Below, piece by piece: positions 31,601-44,113 of a DNA stretch of 64,000 nucleotides (within the stretch, counting starts at the first letter, position 1; each line of letters opens with the position of its first letter). The stretch is from Henckelia pumila (Eukaryota; Streptophyta; Magnoliopsida; Lamiales; Gesneriaceae). The stretch lies in NCBI RefSeq assembly GCF_033568475.1, contig NC_133122.1, positions 66,921,442 to 66,985,441 of the forward strand, written 5' to 3'. A program made the translations under genes and the position numbers. The notes beneath the pieces were generated by a model. The model did no database searches, had not been told where the DNA came from, and saw only the letters and a program-made list of their open reading frames with translations.

Positions 31601-34600
31601 CTTTTTTAATTTTTAACAAAATTAGGGTTTGCTGATTTCCCATGCAATTGTATTGGTGTTATCACCAACAAAACAGATTTTGCAGCATATCAGATGTTGT
31701 CTGCAGTACTATATCTATAATAACTGAAATGTGCGCTTGGATAAGTGTATTGAGGTTTGGAGCTGAGGGTTATTTTATTTATCTAGATTGTTGAAAAGAA
31801 GAAACTAGTAAAGCATTTGCAAGACGAAGTTGCCAGACTTGAAGCAGAGATTCTAAACCCTGAATCGTCCGACTCTTCATCCTTAAGGTCTTTGTTGAGG
31901 GAAAAGGAAAAGAAAATACAGCAGGTACCCTGAAGCTTTCTTTGAACAAGCTGAACCATTTCACCAGTCAATTTTCATATTTATAGCTTGCAGCATTCAC
32001 AAAAAAAAAACACTGTAATCTGGGAAAATGTGCATCCACACACCAACTCTACTTCCTAGGCATTCTGCCATCAAATCGTTCAGCATTCCTTCATGTAGAG
32101 AGAGAGCAGATTGAGAAGACATTATTAGTAGAGGGAGTTCATGTAGTTCAATAGTAGATGATACTTTACCTCCCTACATTTTTGTAATGACAGTTTTGTA
32201 TATACAGATGGAGAGAGAGATTCATGAGCTGAAACGTGAGAGAGACCAGGTTCAATCTCAGCTTGAGTTAGAAAGAAGTTCACACAAAGAGCGAAAGGTA
32301 TGATGCTATGCTGTCTTTCCCTCATTCTAACCTCAGATCTTTTTATTCCAAAATTTGTTTCATTTCATGATGTTATTATATACATCTATGATAAGTGAGT
32401 ATTGAATATTCTAACTTTATTTCGAGACATCTGGGCGGTTTCCCCTCATTTGTCTAGACATTCACGTGCCCATCTCTATTTTGTTTTCGTCTCTAACAGC
32501 GATCACATTTCTTGGAGTAATCTTTGTTCATTTCAGGCATCAGAGCATCAAGGGCCTTCTTGTCACGTGGTTAAGCGTCTTTCTTATAATGACAATGACT
32601 CGCTTTCCAGCAAATGCGATTCAAAAGCCAAGATTAGGAAGAAAGCTAGAAAAATACAGACTTCGACAGGGGTCCTGGTTAACGAAATCAGAAATCTGGA
32701 GACGAGGCAAAGACAACTTGGCGAAGAGGCAAATCGTGCACTAGAACTACTTCACAAGGAGGTTGTTTCTCAAAAGCTTGGAAGTCAGGATACTACTGAA
32801 TCAATAGCAAAGATGCTATCAGAAATAAAGATTATGCATGCAGCAAGTTGCACGTCAGAGGTGCAGACAAAAGAAAAGGCTACATTGAGAGAAGAGATCG
32901 CTCGATTGAACTCTGAAGAAAGCAACATTGCAGTTTTAGAACAGAAGCTTGAAAAAGTTCAGAAATTTATAGAAGAACTAGTTATGCATATTCCAAATGG
33001 TGAGGGAACTCCAGACTCAAAGAATTCTGCGAAAAAGAGAAGAGGGCTCCCTTTTACTTTGAGTAATACAGCCAACATGCCTAATATGATAAGATCTCCT
33101 TGCTCGGCGATGTCTTCTTCTCGCAAATCAATGGAACATGAAACTGAAAACAGAGCCCCTGAGAGGAATAGTGGTGTCCATGATGCAATCCTCAGGCAAA
33201 AGTGCCTCACCCCTACTAGTGAAGAAACTTGCAGCATCTCATCAAGAGGGAAATGTTCTGCACAAAAGCATTCAAGCTCAATCAATGTGAAGAAGATGCA
33301 GAGAATGTTTAAAAAAGCAACCGAGGATAACATTCAAAGCATTAAAGCTTATGTTACTGAGCTAAAAGAACGGGTAGCAAAGCTACAGTATCAGAAGCAG
33401 CTTCTTGTTTGCCAGGTGATTATTACATACGCCAAGATATATTCAGCATGATTTACCTTCAGTGTTTGTCTGAAAAAGTTTTATGGTGCAAAATATGTGA
33501 TTCTCAGTCACTAGAAATTCATGGTCTACTGGTCGATTACCTTATGCATGGTTGTATCGTTGCGAGTTACTTTCAACAAAAGTTGTTGAACGATGGTTCA
33601 GAATATGGCCAATGCTAATCTAATAAAGAAATTTTGGTATCTTTATTTGTTGCATACCGAGTGAAAGATGAAAGCTGCATCAAGTGCATCTTTAGCTTAT
33701 TAATTTTCTTTAAGACCTTCACTTTTGAAACAGTCTTTTGTACCCGTTTCACTAAACAATTATATCAATAATTTAGGTGTTGGAGTTAGAAGAGGCTAAC
33801 GAGGCTTCAAGTGATGACACAGAGACATTAGTTGGACAATCGTCCATTCCATGGAACGTGGTGTTTGAGGATCAAAGGAAAGAGATTATAATGTTGTGGC
33901 ATGTCTGTCATGTTTCGATCATACACCGAACTCAATTTTATTTGTTATTTAGAGGAGATCCTTCTGATCAGATATATATGGAAGTCGAACTTAGACGGTT
34001 GAAATGGTTGGAGCAACATCTTGATGACCTCGGTAATGCCAGCCCCGCACTCTTAGGTGATGACCCTGCTGGCTCAGTATCATCGAGGTACTTTCTAAGA
34101 CTTTATAACATACTAGGTCTAATAATATATGCCGAGCTATGAATGAGTGACACGTGGAACTTGTCAGATAATCAAGATGTATTCATTCACACATGAAACT
34201 TAACCATACTTTGGTATTATGTGCATATCATCTCAGTCATTTCGAGTCATATGCATATTAGCTTGTGATATTAAAATTATTTCTCTTTCCAGCATCAAGG
34301 CTCTTAAACAAGAAAGAGAGTATCTAGCAAAAAGAGTGAGTTCAAAATTAACTGCGGAAGAAAGAGAGATCTTGTACATGAAATGGGATATTCCACCGGA
34401 AGGCAAACAGAGGAGGCGGCTGCAGCTTGTCAATAAACTGTGGACTGATCCTCTCGATATGCAACATGTGAAGGAAAGTGCAGAAGTAGTGGCCAAGATT
34501 GTTGGATTCTGCGAATCGGGCCAACCCATTTTGAGGGAAATGTTCGAGCTCAACTTTGCGCCCCTCAGTGACAAGAAGACATGGATGGGTTGGAATTTGA

Positions 34601-34623
34601 TATCAAATCTTTTGCATCTGTGA
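28611..34623 (+). CDS. NACK-like KIN7: NACK-type kinesin-7 (HINKEL/TETRASPORE class)
   Basis: Plus-end-directed kinesin motor of the NACK class. In tobacco and Arabidopsis these bind an MAPKKK (NPK1/ANP) at the phragmoplast and drive cell-plate expansion. Coding exons: 28611-28848, 28979-29068, 29151-29251, 29356-29469, 29543-29624, 29798-29865, 30318-30377, 30463-30587, 31006-31204, 31787-31924, 32208-32297, 32537-33415, 33777-34087, 34293-34623. All junctions are GT-AG and the sum is 2826 nt, 941 aa. Motor: GQTCSGKT P-loop (116-123; Ser is usual where Cys119 stands), NDKSSRSH switch I (219-226), DLAGSE switch II (255-260), [12 protein letters not shown]. Neck and stalk follow ([15 protein letters not shown], then coiled coil), then DUF3490 from about 759 ([12 protein letters not shown]) to [10 protein letters not shown] at the end. 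Thr144-Pro, in TPEREF, appears to match the CDK site Thr145 reported for tobacco NACK1 (from memory). NACK1 versus NACK2 type is not resolved. Confidence 0.95.
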
Positions 34624-35147
34624 GAGCACATTGAGAGAAGATGATGATTCATGATATGATGTGTAGAACTTAGAACAAATATCAAGATGTATGTCAAAGA
34701 AGTTTACATTATGTGAATTGTACTTGCCACCCAAGACAGCATGATCTTGAGTTAACCACAACAATATGGATCCCGACTGCATTGGACTATACTAAATTTG
34801 AAATAAACTTGACTCAATGAAGAGCTTTTTGAAATCATTGGACTACTTACGATGATTACTACAATTAATAATATATATTTAAAAATTCATATTTGTCTGT
34901 TAATTATAGATACAAAACATTTTTCCTTATTTGAGTCAAAAAGTCTATGAATTCCTGATCTTTGATACCATGAAAGACATGACAACGGAAACTAAACAAT
35001 CAAATCTAGATCAACCAGTCTAATATTGACTACAAATTTACCAAATTGATTATGTACTTAAAAAATTGAAAGCTAAAAGTCTACCCCCTGGCCAGTAGTA
35101 CCATTACAAGTCCAAATTAAATTCTACATGAATCATATATATATCCT
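34624..35147. other. Intergenic between convergent genes
   Basis: It holds the 3' flanks of the kinesin (+) and B3 (-) genes. AAATAAA-like signals occur (for example near 34800). No other feature is seen. Confidence 0.6.
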
Positions 35148-35741
35148 TCATGCAGCTGTTATCCTCTTGGTTCTCCTTGATATCCATTTGGTGGTTTGCG
35201 GTATGATCTTCCAAGTCATAGCGAAACACAACTGGTTGGACTCGTTGTGGCGAAACATCCAAATGGTTACCCAAAAGGTGAACTCCTTCAACTCATAGTG
35301 TCGTTTAAAAGCCTTCCATCCCCCGTTGAGCACATATATTGTCATACCCGAGTGCTTGAATTCCATGGTGAATTTGGTTCCATCGGGGCCGTAAACCGCG
35401 ACGGGGATCCCCCTCACCTCGTCCTCCGTGGGGCGATCCAACATGGGCAGATAACATGCCTCCACGAAGCTCTTGTTAAGCGACAAGCGGCATTGGACGT
35501 CGTCCACGTCGCTGGCGGTCAGTTGTTTCTCCAAGGGCATGCTGATGGATCCAATGTGCTCCCACAGTCGTCGTATCGGAGGGTATCGCCGCAGTCTCGT
35601 TCCATCTATGCTGTATGCTGCCATGGGAAAATCCTTGAGTATTTGCTCGGGGTGTTTGCCATTCTTGATCGACAATAGAACCCAAGCCGCGTCGCCGGTC
35701 CCGAAAACGCTCTCCTCCGCCTCTTCTCGATCGTTTTCCAT
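35148..35741 (-). CDS. B3 DNA-binding domain protein
   Basis: A single-exon frame of 197 aa. Residues about 74-175 read as a plant B3 domain: LTASDVDDVQCRLSLNKSFV, then VYGPDGTKFTMEFK, IYVLNGGWKAF and VTIWMFRHNESNQLCFAM. B3 domains bind DNA as a seven-stranded open barrel in plant transcription factors, so a nuclear regulatory role is likely. The N-terminal 70 residues (acidic start, then VLLSIKNGKHPEQILKDFP) match nothing I recognise, and the tail is basic (ISRRTKRI). The ATG at 35741 is the first in frame, and a TATA box lies about 50 bp upstream. It is a small B3 protein, not ARF or RAV sized, and I cannot name an orthologue. The plus-strand frames over it are antisense shadows. Confidence 0.85.
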   Translation of the reverse strand: MENDREEAEESVFGTGDAAWVLLSIKNGKHPEQILKDFPMAAYSIDGTRLRRYPPIRRLWEHIGSISMPLEKQLTASDVDDVQCRLSLNKSFVEACYLPMLDRPTEDEVRGIPVAVYGPDGTKFTMEFKHSGMTIYVLNGGWKAFKRHYELKEFTFWVTIWMFRHNESNQLCFAMTWKIIPQTTKWISRRTKRITAA

Positions 35742-35783
35742 TCAAGAATATCAGTCGATGTTGATCAACAATGTGCTTCTTTA

Positions 35784-35798
35784 GTTTTATATATATAG
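35784..35798 (-). promoter_or_regulatory. TATA box of the B3 gene
   Basis: On the minus strand TATATATAAAAC lies about 45-55 bp upstream of the ATG at 35741. The 5' UTR would be very short. Confidence 0.55.
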
Positions 35799-35829
35799 AG
35801 TTGGAAAAGGAGATATCATGTCTCTGAAT

Positions 35830-36830
35830 GAAAAGTTACCTTATATGATGTATGCATGCAAACTAAAATATTGATTGATTTAAAGATATAAATAAATAAT
35901 ATTTCCATATTTAATCCCATTCCTATTTGGATTCGTTGGGGGTGTGCATGCTTTAATTTCCTTTTCTTGATGGAAAAGCAAATATGTTTACATATATATG
36001 GAATCTTTAATATATAACAAAATTTCGATCGACCACTTAGTTTTCTAGCAGAAGTCTGTCTTAAGATTTTGTTTCCTAGATTTTAGGAGGGCCAAATTAA
36101 TTTTTATGTACGCGTGAATATATAATGAATTCTTGTTTGTCTCTTTCTCCAAATTAAGGACTTTTTAGGGAAAATAAAAGCGTGGAAATTAATTCGAATA
36201 TGGAATTGGGGAAAACATATATATGATACGGTGCTTGAATATTTTGCTTTCTTATCTTATATTATGTTTTTAAACACTATACTTCACAAGTATGGTACGT
36301 AGTTACTTTTTTGGGGAAGAAAACAAATTCATAAGGCTTTTCGATGAAGGAAATTTTCTACACAAGGAAGCCATATTAAAATTTCATCAATCATCTAACT
36401 TTAAGATATATTAAAAGAAAATAGGATTTCAGGGTATCTTCGTAAAATTAATTAAGTGAAGATTTATAATTAAATTGTAAAGATAATTTGAAGAAATAAT
36501 CATATAAAGGGGTGTATTTGTCATCACGCATCCTATCAAATAGAAATTGAGAAACAGTGGTCGATTATTATTATTTTTTTTTAAGACAATGGAATTTTTT
36601 TTTAAGATGATAAAACTCGATTATTTTCAAGTGTGTTAGAAGAGTTGCACTTTTCAAAACTTAGTTTCATAAATTAATCAAAGTTATAGTTTATACTCTG
36701 GGCGAATTTACCATCGTTATGGACCTTATGGTGCATAATTTAACTGGGCTTAATTTAATTAGATGATTCACCTCTTTTTCTTGATTAAATTCAATAGATT
36801 ACCGCCAATGAATTTACTTTTTTTTTTCTC
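35830..36830. repeat. Upstream region duplicated at 39318-40114 plus 46022-46410
   Basis: Collinear similarity: GTATGCATGCAAA and TTCTTGATGGAAAAGCAAAT match 39319-39435; CTAGATTTTAGGAGG matches near 39989; GCGAATTTACCATCGTTAT (36702-36720) and AATTAGATGATTCACCTC match 46284-46350. No gene is seen in this stretch. Confidence 0.6.
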
Positions 36831-38142
36831 ATGTACCCCAAGCTAATATCTTACTTCTCCATTTATGACCATAACTATTTTTAAATTTGCCTAAAATATT
36901 ATTTAATGAAAGGGTGTTGATTCACAATTGAGAAACTCTGCATGCCCTTTAATTTTATTCACACTTTTATATTTTTTATAGAATAATTTGTTTGCTTGAA
37001 TATTATTTTTTAATTAATTTGATTTGTATTCAAATATGAGTAATATCGCAGTTTTAAAAATTACCGAGAGACTAAATTGCAATTAAAAATATCAAAATTA
37101 GAAGGGAAAAATACAAAAGGAAAGAAAAAACAAAAGTATAATATCTATAACATATAAGAAAAATTTTAGCACAAATTAAAAAAAAAAAATGGTGTCCTCT
37201 TTTGTCTCATAGACATATTCGTTATATATAGTATAGATGACTATAAATTAAATTAACTATATTTGTATCGAATATTACAAAATAAAGAAACTTTTAATCA
37301 CTCACTTATCAAGTGTACCAAAATATGCCTTAAAGTACTAACTTAGTAACTAACTTGTTATTTTAATAGATTGAGAAACTAACTCTTATATATTCTTTCT
37401 CTCGTTCAATAAAAATGATTACGAAAATTTAGTTAACAAATTCTGAAAATGACAAACTGATTTGTTAAAATTTTCAAAAAGTAATTAATTATGTTAAAAT
37501 TTTGGTCACAGAAATTTTCGCGTGTGTGGTCGCTAGTAAAATATTACTGGTAAAATTATAAGAATAACATGCATGGTTAGAACTTAGAAGTGAGGGAGAT
37601 TAGAGAATAATAAAACAACGTAGTTCTCAAAATTTTTAATCTTATGAATTCAAAAAACAAGAACGAGAAATTTAAAAAATAAATTTAAGTGGACCACGTG
37701 TCATAGATGGGATGGGGTATGAAAATCATATCTTTTATTTTAAATCTCTTAAGTCTTATCCACTAAATTCGTCCAAAAAATTTAATTAGTCGCCGAACTT
37801 TTATTACATAAATTTAAATTGAGAATTGGCCGGGAGGAGAGATCTCAATATAGCGTATATGAAAACAAGACAACTCTAAAATAAAAAGGCGTTTCTTGAA
37901 TATCAATCCATTTTACTTTATAAATTAGTTTCCTCCTACAACTACACTTGAAGACTACTTGTACATATCCCTAAACTACTTTCTTGATTCTAATCTTTCA
38001 AGAATTCGAGGATTCTGATTATATATAGGATATCTTCCTAATCCAAATAGGACACTACGAAGAAATTACGCAATAAATAATATACAACCATTACATCAAA
38101 ACACAAATAGCGCAAAAACACAAGAAAATTAAAGATAATTTC
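36831..38142. other. Intergenic upstream of the PLATZ gene
   Basis: AT-rich, no frame with a recognisable domain. A TATA-like TTATATATAGG lies near 38019-38029, about 115 bp before the PLATZ start. Confidence 0.55.
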
Positions 38143-39031
38143 ATGATAATGGCGACGATCAATTCTCTCAAGTTCCCTTCGTGGTTGAAGCACTGCATAG
38201 AGACCAAGTTTTACGAAGAAAGATGTGAGAGACATGTAAAGAAATACAAAACCATCTATTGTAGGAGTTGCATGGGAACCCTAGCATGCGAGATATGCTG
38301 GAGAAATTCCACGGAGCATCGCGACCATATATTCTTGCGAGTGCGTAAATCAATTCACGTGCAATCTTTAGAATGGGAATCTGATCTGACTTCTTATAAT
38401 TTATACTGTTTACAACATCTAAAAATAAGTGGTTACGGATTTTTTCTTCATTTTGTTAAGAAAAAAAAATTCATAATCGCTTGTTTTTAGAGGTTGCGCA
38501 ACACTGCTGCCTTACTTTTTATATGTTTGTTTCGTTTTCTTGATTCTAACGTTTGGGGATCAATTTGCGGTGTTTTGCTAGGTTTATATCGCTTCATGGA
38601 GGGCCTCGTTCGAGATAGGAGACTTGAGCCAGTTCTGGGATGCGTCGGATATTCAAGTGTATAGAATAAATTTCAAACAAGTTGTGTATTTGAATCCCAA
38701 CGAGAAAGGGAGAGTGGAGACAAATGAGAGAACCCCCAAGTGTGGGAGTTGCAAACGAAAGTTGATCGAGTCTCAGTACAAGTTTTGCTCTGTTGCTTGC
38801 AAGGTAATTATATTTATTATATAATATTCTACTGTTTTCATGCATTTTATATATTAATAATTAGCTAGGGTTTGATTTTTTTTAAAAAAAAAAATTATTT
38901 GATAATTGTGTCACATTGCATGCATGCAGATGAGGAGCACAGTGTTTTCTTACCGTGTAAGGAGAAGAAAAGCTAGGTTTCCTGTGAGGGCTCCCATGTC
39001 TTGGTTGTCGGACGATTCCTATTCTTCTTAA
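38143..39031 (+). CDS. PLATZ: PLATZ zinc-binding transcription factor, short form
   Basis: Three exons, 38143-38340, 38582-38803 and 38930-39031, all with GT-AG borders and in phase, give 173 aa. Zinc ligands follow the PLATZ pattern: Cys28-His31, Cys40-Cys43, Cys49-Cys52, His59-His62 (CERH, CRSC, CEIC, HRDH), then IASWRASFEIGDLSQFWD and a second Cys set, Cys120-Cys123 and Cys135-Cys139 (CGSC, CSVAC). The C terminus is Arg-rich (SYRVRRRKARF), as in the family, and ends soon after. PLATZ proteins are plant-specific nuclear proteins that bind A/T-rich DNA. Most I recall are 200-260 aa, so this one has a short tail. ATG at 38143 or 38149 could start it. Alternative: a full copy with a later exon not recognised. 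Confidence 0.9.
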
Positions 39032-40114
39032 ATATATGAGTTTGAATTGATTGGAAACTATATAATTTTCTGCTTTTCTTAGCTAAGAATTATAATTTTT
39101 TTTATGTATTTCCAAAACATTACTTTAGTATATATAGTAATTGAAAAAATAAAAAGAAAAGGGAGATCTCTCAAGAGACCGCTGCACTGATATTTTCCAT
39201 TGCTTTTTTTTTTTCAGTCACGGATTTATTATTATTACTTTTTTTGGCAACAATTACACACAGTGACACACACAGGCTTTAAGATTTTACAGATATATAA
39301 TTATATTTCTTTGTTTTGTATGCATGCAAATTGATTAATATATAAATATCCATATGGGATATGCTAAAAATTGAAGATATATCATGTGTGAATCTATTAT
39401 TCTCGATCGCATTCCTATTCTTGATGAAAAGGCAAATCATGTTTTATACACGTACGGAAGCTTACAAATCTCGACCACAGTTTTTTTTAAGATCGAAACT
39501 ATTAAAAGATATTGTTTTATATGGGAGAATTATATTTTTGATGTTATTATTTGGATTATATATATATATATATATTTATGGTTCTCTTATGTGAATTAAA
39601 TTTTCAATTCTCTGTAACTTATATTTTTTTTCATTTTTGGTTTTGTTATGGTCAATTTTCATCCGTAGTACTGTCAATTGTATATTATTTTTATTTTTTT
39701 CATTTAACTTGTATTTGTTTTTATAATAGATCATTTTTATAATCGACAAACAAAATATACTCTGATCAAAAAATGATCAAAAAAAAAATAATATACAAGT
39801 TAAAGGACCAAAAATGAATATACAAGTTACAGAACTACAACTAAAAATTCATGGTGACTGGACCAAAAATTGAAAAGAAAAAAAAACATGCAAGTTACAT
39901 TATTGAAAATATAAATTCACCAATAATATGACCAAAAGTGAAAAAAAAAATTACAAATAACATGATCAAAAATGTAGTTCTTCATTTCTAGATTTTAGGA
40001 TGACAAATTAATATTTATGGGGAAATTACATAATACCCCGATAATTAACTCTAAAGGTTGATATTTATCTTCATATATATGGTTCACTAAAAAAATGTAC
40101 GGACCACATATGTA
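39032..40114. other. Intergenic, AT-rich, partly duplicated
   Basis: 39318-40114 is the left half of a region similar to 35830-36200. A repetitive GTCAATTTTC / CAAAAATGA stretch (39640-39970) looks like a degenerate foldback. No gene is seen. Confidence 0.5.
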
Positions 40115-40119
40115 TTAAT
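40115..40119. repeat. Target-site duplication of copia element 2 (left)
   Basis: TTAAT directly before the LTR start (TGTTGTG on +). The matching TTAAT is at 46017-46021. Confidence 0.8.
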
Positions 40120-40401
40120 TGTTGTGAAAAAGTAAAAATTTACGGTAAAAAGTAAAAACTCAAAAACTCAAAATTTATCAAATTCTACACTTTATAAAAT
40201 TTTTCTCTCTTCACAATTGTGTTTTTCTACACAAATGGAGAGACCTATTTATAGATCTCAATTGGAGATTAGTCAAAAATTAATACATCATTAATTACAT
40301 CATCACACACTAATTTTCAATATTTTACAACTCAATTTTCAACTTTCAACCTTCAATATTCAACAATAAATAATAATATATATTTATATATATTTTCAAC
40401 A
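40120..40401 (-). repeat. 3' LTR of copia element 2
   Basis: On the minus strand it starts TGTTGAAAAT (40401) beside the PPT and ends CACAACA (40120) beside the TTAAT duplication. A TATA-like CTATAAATAGG lies near 40246-40256. Confidence 0.88.
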
Positions 40402-40411
40402 CTCCCCCTTG
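40402..40411 (-). other. Polypurine tract of copia element 2
   Basis: The minus strand reads CAAGGGGGAG directly before the LTR start TGTTG. Confidence 0.85.
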
Positions 40412-40566
40412 TGATGATGATCATGATAGAATGACTATCTCCATTACGTGTTGTATACTGCCTCGTTAAAAACCTTACTAGGAAAAACCCATTGGGACAA
40501 AAACCATAGTAAGGAAAAAAGAGTGCAGCCACGTAAACTCCCCTTGATGTCAACATGAATGATTCT

Positions 40567-42455
40567 TCACATATTTCGTAGATTGCGCATCCCAATATTA
40601 TAAATGTGTTTTCTGAATATCGCCGTGGGAAGTGCCTTTGTGAAGAGATCGGATGAGTTCTCACTTGATTGAATGTAACAGATATCAATATCTTTATTCT
40701 TCTCCAGCTCTTGAGTGTATGCAAAGAATTTAGGAGGAATATGTTTAGTTCTGTCACTTTTGATGTATCCTTCTTTCATTTGGGCAACACATGCGGCATT
40801 ATCTTCATACAGTGTGATTGGATTCTTGTCCACTGATAATCCGCAAGAAGTTTGGATATGCCGAGTCATTGATTTAAGCCAGACACATTCACGGCTTGCT
40901 TCATGTAGTGCAATAATCTCGGCATGATTTGATGAAGTTGTAACAAGTGTTTGTTTCTGTGATCGCCAAGAGATTGCAGTGCCTCCACGAGTAAATACAT
41001 ATCCGGTTTGGGAACGTGCCTTATGTGGATCAGATAAGTATCCAGCATCAGCATAACCAATTATTCTCTGATTTGTATCTTTTGGATACAAAAGTCCCAA
41101 ATCCGTCGTTCCTCGTAAATAACGGAATATATGTTTAATTCCGTTCCAGTGCCTCTTCGTTGGACATGAACTGAATCTTGCCAATAAATTTACTGCAAAA
41201 GATATGTCTGGTCTAGTGCAATTTGCAAGATACATAAGGGCACCAATGGCACTTAGATATGGTACTTCAGGACCAAGAACAACTTCATCATCTTCACATG
41301 GACGAAATGGATCCTTTTCTATATTCAATGATCTGACAACCATTGGAGTACTTAAAGGATTTGATTGATCCATATTGAAACGTTTAAGGACCTTCTCTGT
41401 ATAATTAGACTGGTGAACAAAAATTCCACATTCTTTTTGTTCAATTTGTAAACCAAGACAATACTTGGTTTTTCCAAGGTCTTTCATTTCAAATTCTTCC
41501 TTCAAGTATAACATCACTTCTTGAATTTCTTTATTCGTTCCAATGATGTTTAAATCATCAACATATACAGCAATAATCACGCATCCCGATGTTGTTTTCT
41601 TGATGAAAACACAAGGGCATATTGGATCATTTACATATCCCTTTTTCATCAAATGTTCACTTAGCCGATTATACCACATTCGGCCGGATTGCTTTAACCC
41701 ATACAATGATCTTTGTAATTTCACAGAATAAAATTCTCTGGGTTCTGAACTTTGTGCTTCTAGCATCTTAAATCCTTCAGGGATTTTCATGTATATATCA
41801 CTATCAAGTGATCCGTATAAATAAGCTGTAACAACATCCATTAGACGCATGTCCAAGTTTTCAGACACTGCTAAACTGATCAAATACCGAAACGTAATTG
41901 CATCCATAACAGGAGAATATGTTTCTTCATAATCAATTCCAGGTCTTTGAGAAAAACCTTATGCAACAAGTCGAGCTTTATATCTCACTATTTCATTTTT
42001 CTCATTTCTCTTTCGAATAAAAACCCATTTGTACCCAACAGGTTTAACACCTTTAGGTGTAAGGACTATAGGTCCAAAAACACTACGTTTATTTAGCGAA
42101 TTTAATTCAACCTGGATGGCATCTTTCCATTTTGACCAATCCTTTCGAGTTTTGCATTCACCAAAAGATTTTGGTTCATTATCTTCATTTACGATGTCAC
42201 ATGCCACATTGTACGAAAATATCTCATCAATATCTTGTACATTCTTTCGGTTCCATATTTTTCCAGTATTAATATAATTGATAGAGATTTCATGATTCTC
42301 GTCAGTTTGTGGTTCTGACAAAATATTTTCATCATCGTGTGTTTCTTCTGGAACACCATTTTCTATTTTCTGATCATCATTTTTCTCTATGTATTTTCTT
42401 TTCCGAGGATTTTTATCCTTTGAACCGATTGGCCTTCCACGCTTCAGGCGTTTAT
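40567..42455 (-). pseudogene. pol: copia reverse transcriptase and RNase H, one stop
   Basis: The frame starts in a basic linker (RGRPIGSKDKNPRKRK) and reads RT from KWKDAIQVEL, GYKWVFIRKRNEKNEIVRYK to LVA, where TAA (41959-41961) sits at a position that is Gln in relatives. The same frame continues with GFSQRPGIDYEETYSPV, AYLYGSLDSDIYMKIPEGF, SLYGLKQSGRMWY and the catalytic YVDD (YVDDLNIIG). RNase H follows: GYADAGYLSDPHKARSQTGY, SSNHAEIIALHEA, YEDNAACV, and the end SDLFTKALP. It copied element RNA to DNA. Apart from the single stop the RT/RH part looks intact. Confidence 0.9.
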
Positions 42456-43682
42456 GACATCATGAATGTCTTCATTTTGTTTCTTTGGAATTTCAACTCG
42501 AGCAGGGGCATTTACAGCAGGTATATATGATTTTGTTACCCCTTTTGTGTCTGCAAATGCATCTGGCATTTGATTTGCTATTCTTTGCAAATGCACAATT
42601 TGCTGTACATCTTTATCACATTGTTTAGTTCTAGGATCCAAATGTAATAATGATGGTACATACCATGTGATTTCTTTTTCGATGTGTTTCTTTTCTCCCC
42701 CTAACATTGGGAAGTTATTTTCATCAAAATGACAATCAGCAAATCGTGCTGTAAACACATCGCCTGTCTGAGCCTCAAGATATCTAATGATTGATGGACT
42801 ATCATAGCCGATATAAATACCTTTCTTTCTTTGAGGTCCCATTTTTGTTCTTTGAGGTGGTGCAATAGGCACATACACCATACATCCAAAAATTCTCAAA
42901 TGAGAAATATCTGGTTCTTTGCCAAATACAAGCTGCAATGGGGAGTGTTTATGATATGCACTTGGCCTGATGCGAATCAATGCAGCAGCATGTAAAATTG
43001 CATGTCCCCATATAGAAATAGGGAGTTTCGTTCTCATAATCATTGGTCTAGCAATCAACTGCAGACGTTTAATCAATGATTCAGCTAATCCATTTTGTGT
43101 ATGAACATGAGCTACAGGATGTTCAACAGTAATTCCCATCGACATACAATAGTCGTTAAAAGTCTGGGAAGTAAATTCTCTAGCATTATCAAGTCTTATT
43201 TTCTTGATCGTATATTCAGGAAATTGATTCCGCAATTTTATTATTTGAGCCATCAATTTTGCAAATGCCACATTCCGAGTGGACAATAAACATACATGTG
43301 ACCATCTGCTAGAGGCATCGATCAATACCATAAAGTATCGAAATGGTCCACATGGTGGATGAATTGGCCCACAAATATCACCTTGAATACGTTCAAAAAA
43401 TATGGGTGATTCCTTTTGGATTTTAGCTGGTGATGGTCTTATAATAAGTTTCCCCAGAGAACATGCCTTACACTGAAACTTATTATTCTGAAAGATCTTC
43501 TGGTCTTTCAGTGGATGACCACTTGTATTTTCTATAATCCTTCGCATCATTATTGAACCAGGATGTCCCAATCGATCATGCCAATTTGTTAGTATTGAAG
43601 AATTTCCAATAACCATATTTGATTCGATTGGACTTATATGTGTATAATGCAATCCAGTAGGGAGCATTGAGTAGTAAGACAC
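42444..43682 (-). pseudogene. pol: copia GAG_pre-integrase and integrase
   Basis: A 412-codon frame has the pre-integrase HDRLGHPGSIMMRRI, the zinc Cys pair CKACSLGK, then a complete integrase triad: GDICGP (Asp), RLDNAREF (Asp) and NGLAESLIKR (Glu). The C-terminal part reads FGCMVYVPIAPPQRTKMGPQ and IYIGYDSPSIIRYL. It joins the RT frame through a 1-bp frameshift near 42455 and the protease frame through one near 43680. It is typical of the widespread plant copia family with Gag starting MSNLTKLEF. Confidence 0.9.
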
Positions 43683-44053
43683 ATATATTTCTCATTTGTA
43701 TCATAATCATGAGAATATATATCATTAAAACTCAACAAATTTCTTTGTGATCGTGGTGAATATAAAGCACTATTTATCAAAAATTTTGTACCATTAGGTA
43801 ACAAAAATTGTGCTTTACCACATCCTTCAATCAAGTCTACAGGACCTGATATTGTATTCACCATTGTTTTTGTTGGTTTTAATTCCAAGAAATATTTTTC
43901 ATTTCTGAGGATAGTGTGCGATGTACCACTATCTGGTATGCAAACTTCCAGTGCATTATTTCCATCTTTGATCATAGCATTTTCCATAATGATCTTCAAA
44001 AACAATATGCAATAAAATGAATTAAGAAAGATACATGCAAACAATACATGCAA
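43634..44053 (-). pseudogene. pro: copia protease segment
   Basis: The protease motif is CIPDSGTSHTIL, with the catalytic Asp in DSGTS, then NTISGPVDLIEGCGKAQF, LPNGTKF and LYSPRSQRNLLSF. The frame runs out at CIIHI where the integrase frame takes over, a frameshift near 43680. Between it and the gag stop (44114) lie 60 AT-rich bases. Confidence 0.85.
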
Positions 44054-44113
44054 AATATAATATGTTTTATAAAATAAAAATTACATTGTTAAATTCTTTT
44101 CCCACCAGTATAT

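Noticed and set aside
35196..35784. Plus-strand frames over the B3 gene
   Set aside because: They are antisense shadows; the minus strand carries the recognisable B3 domain and a TATA box.
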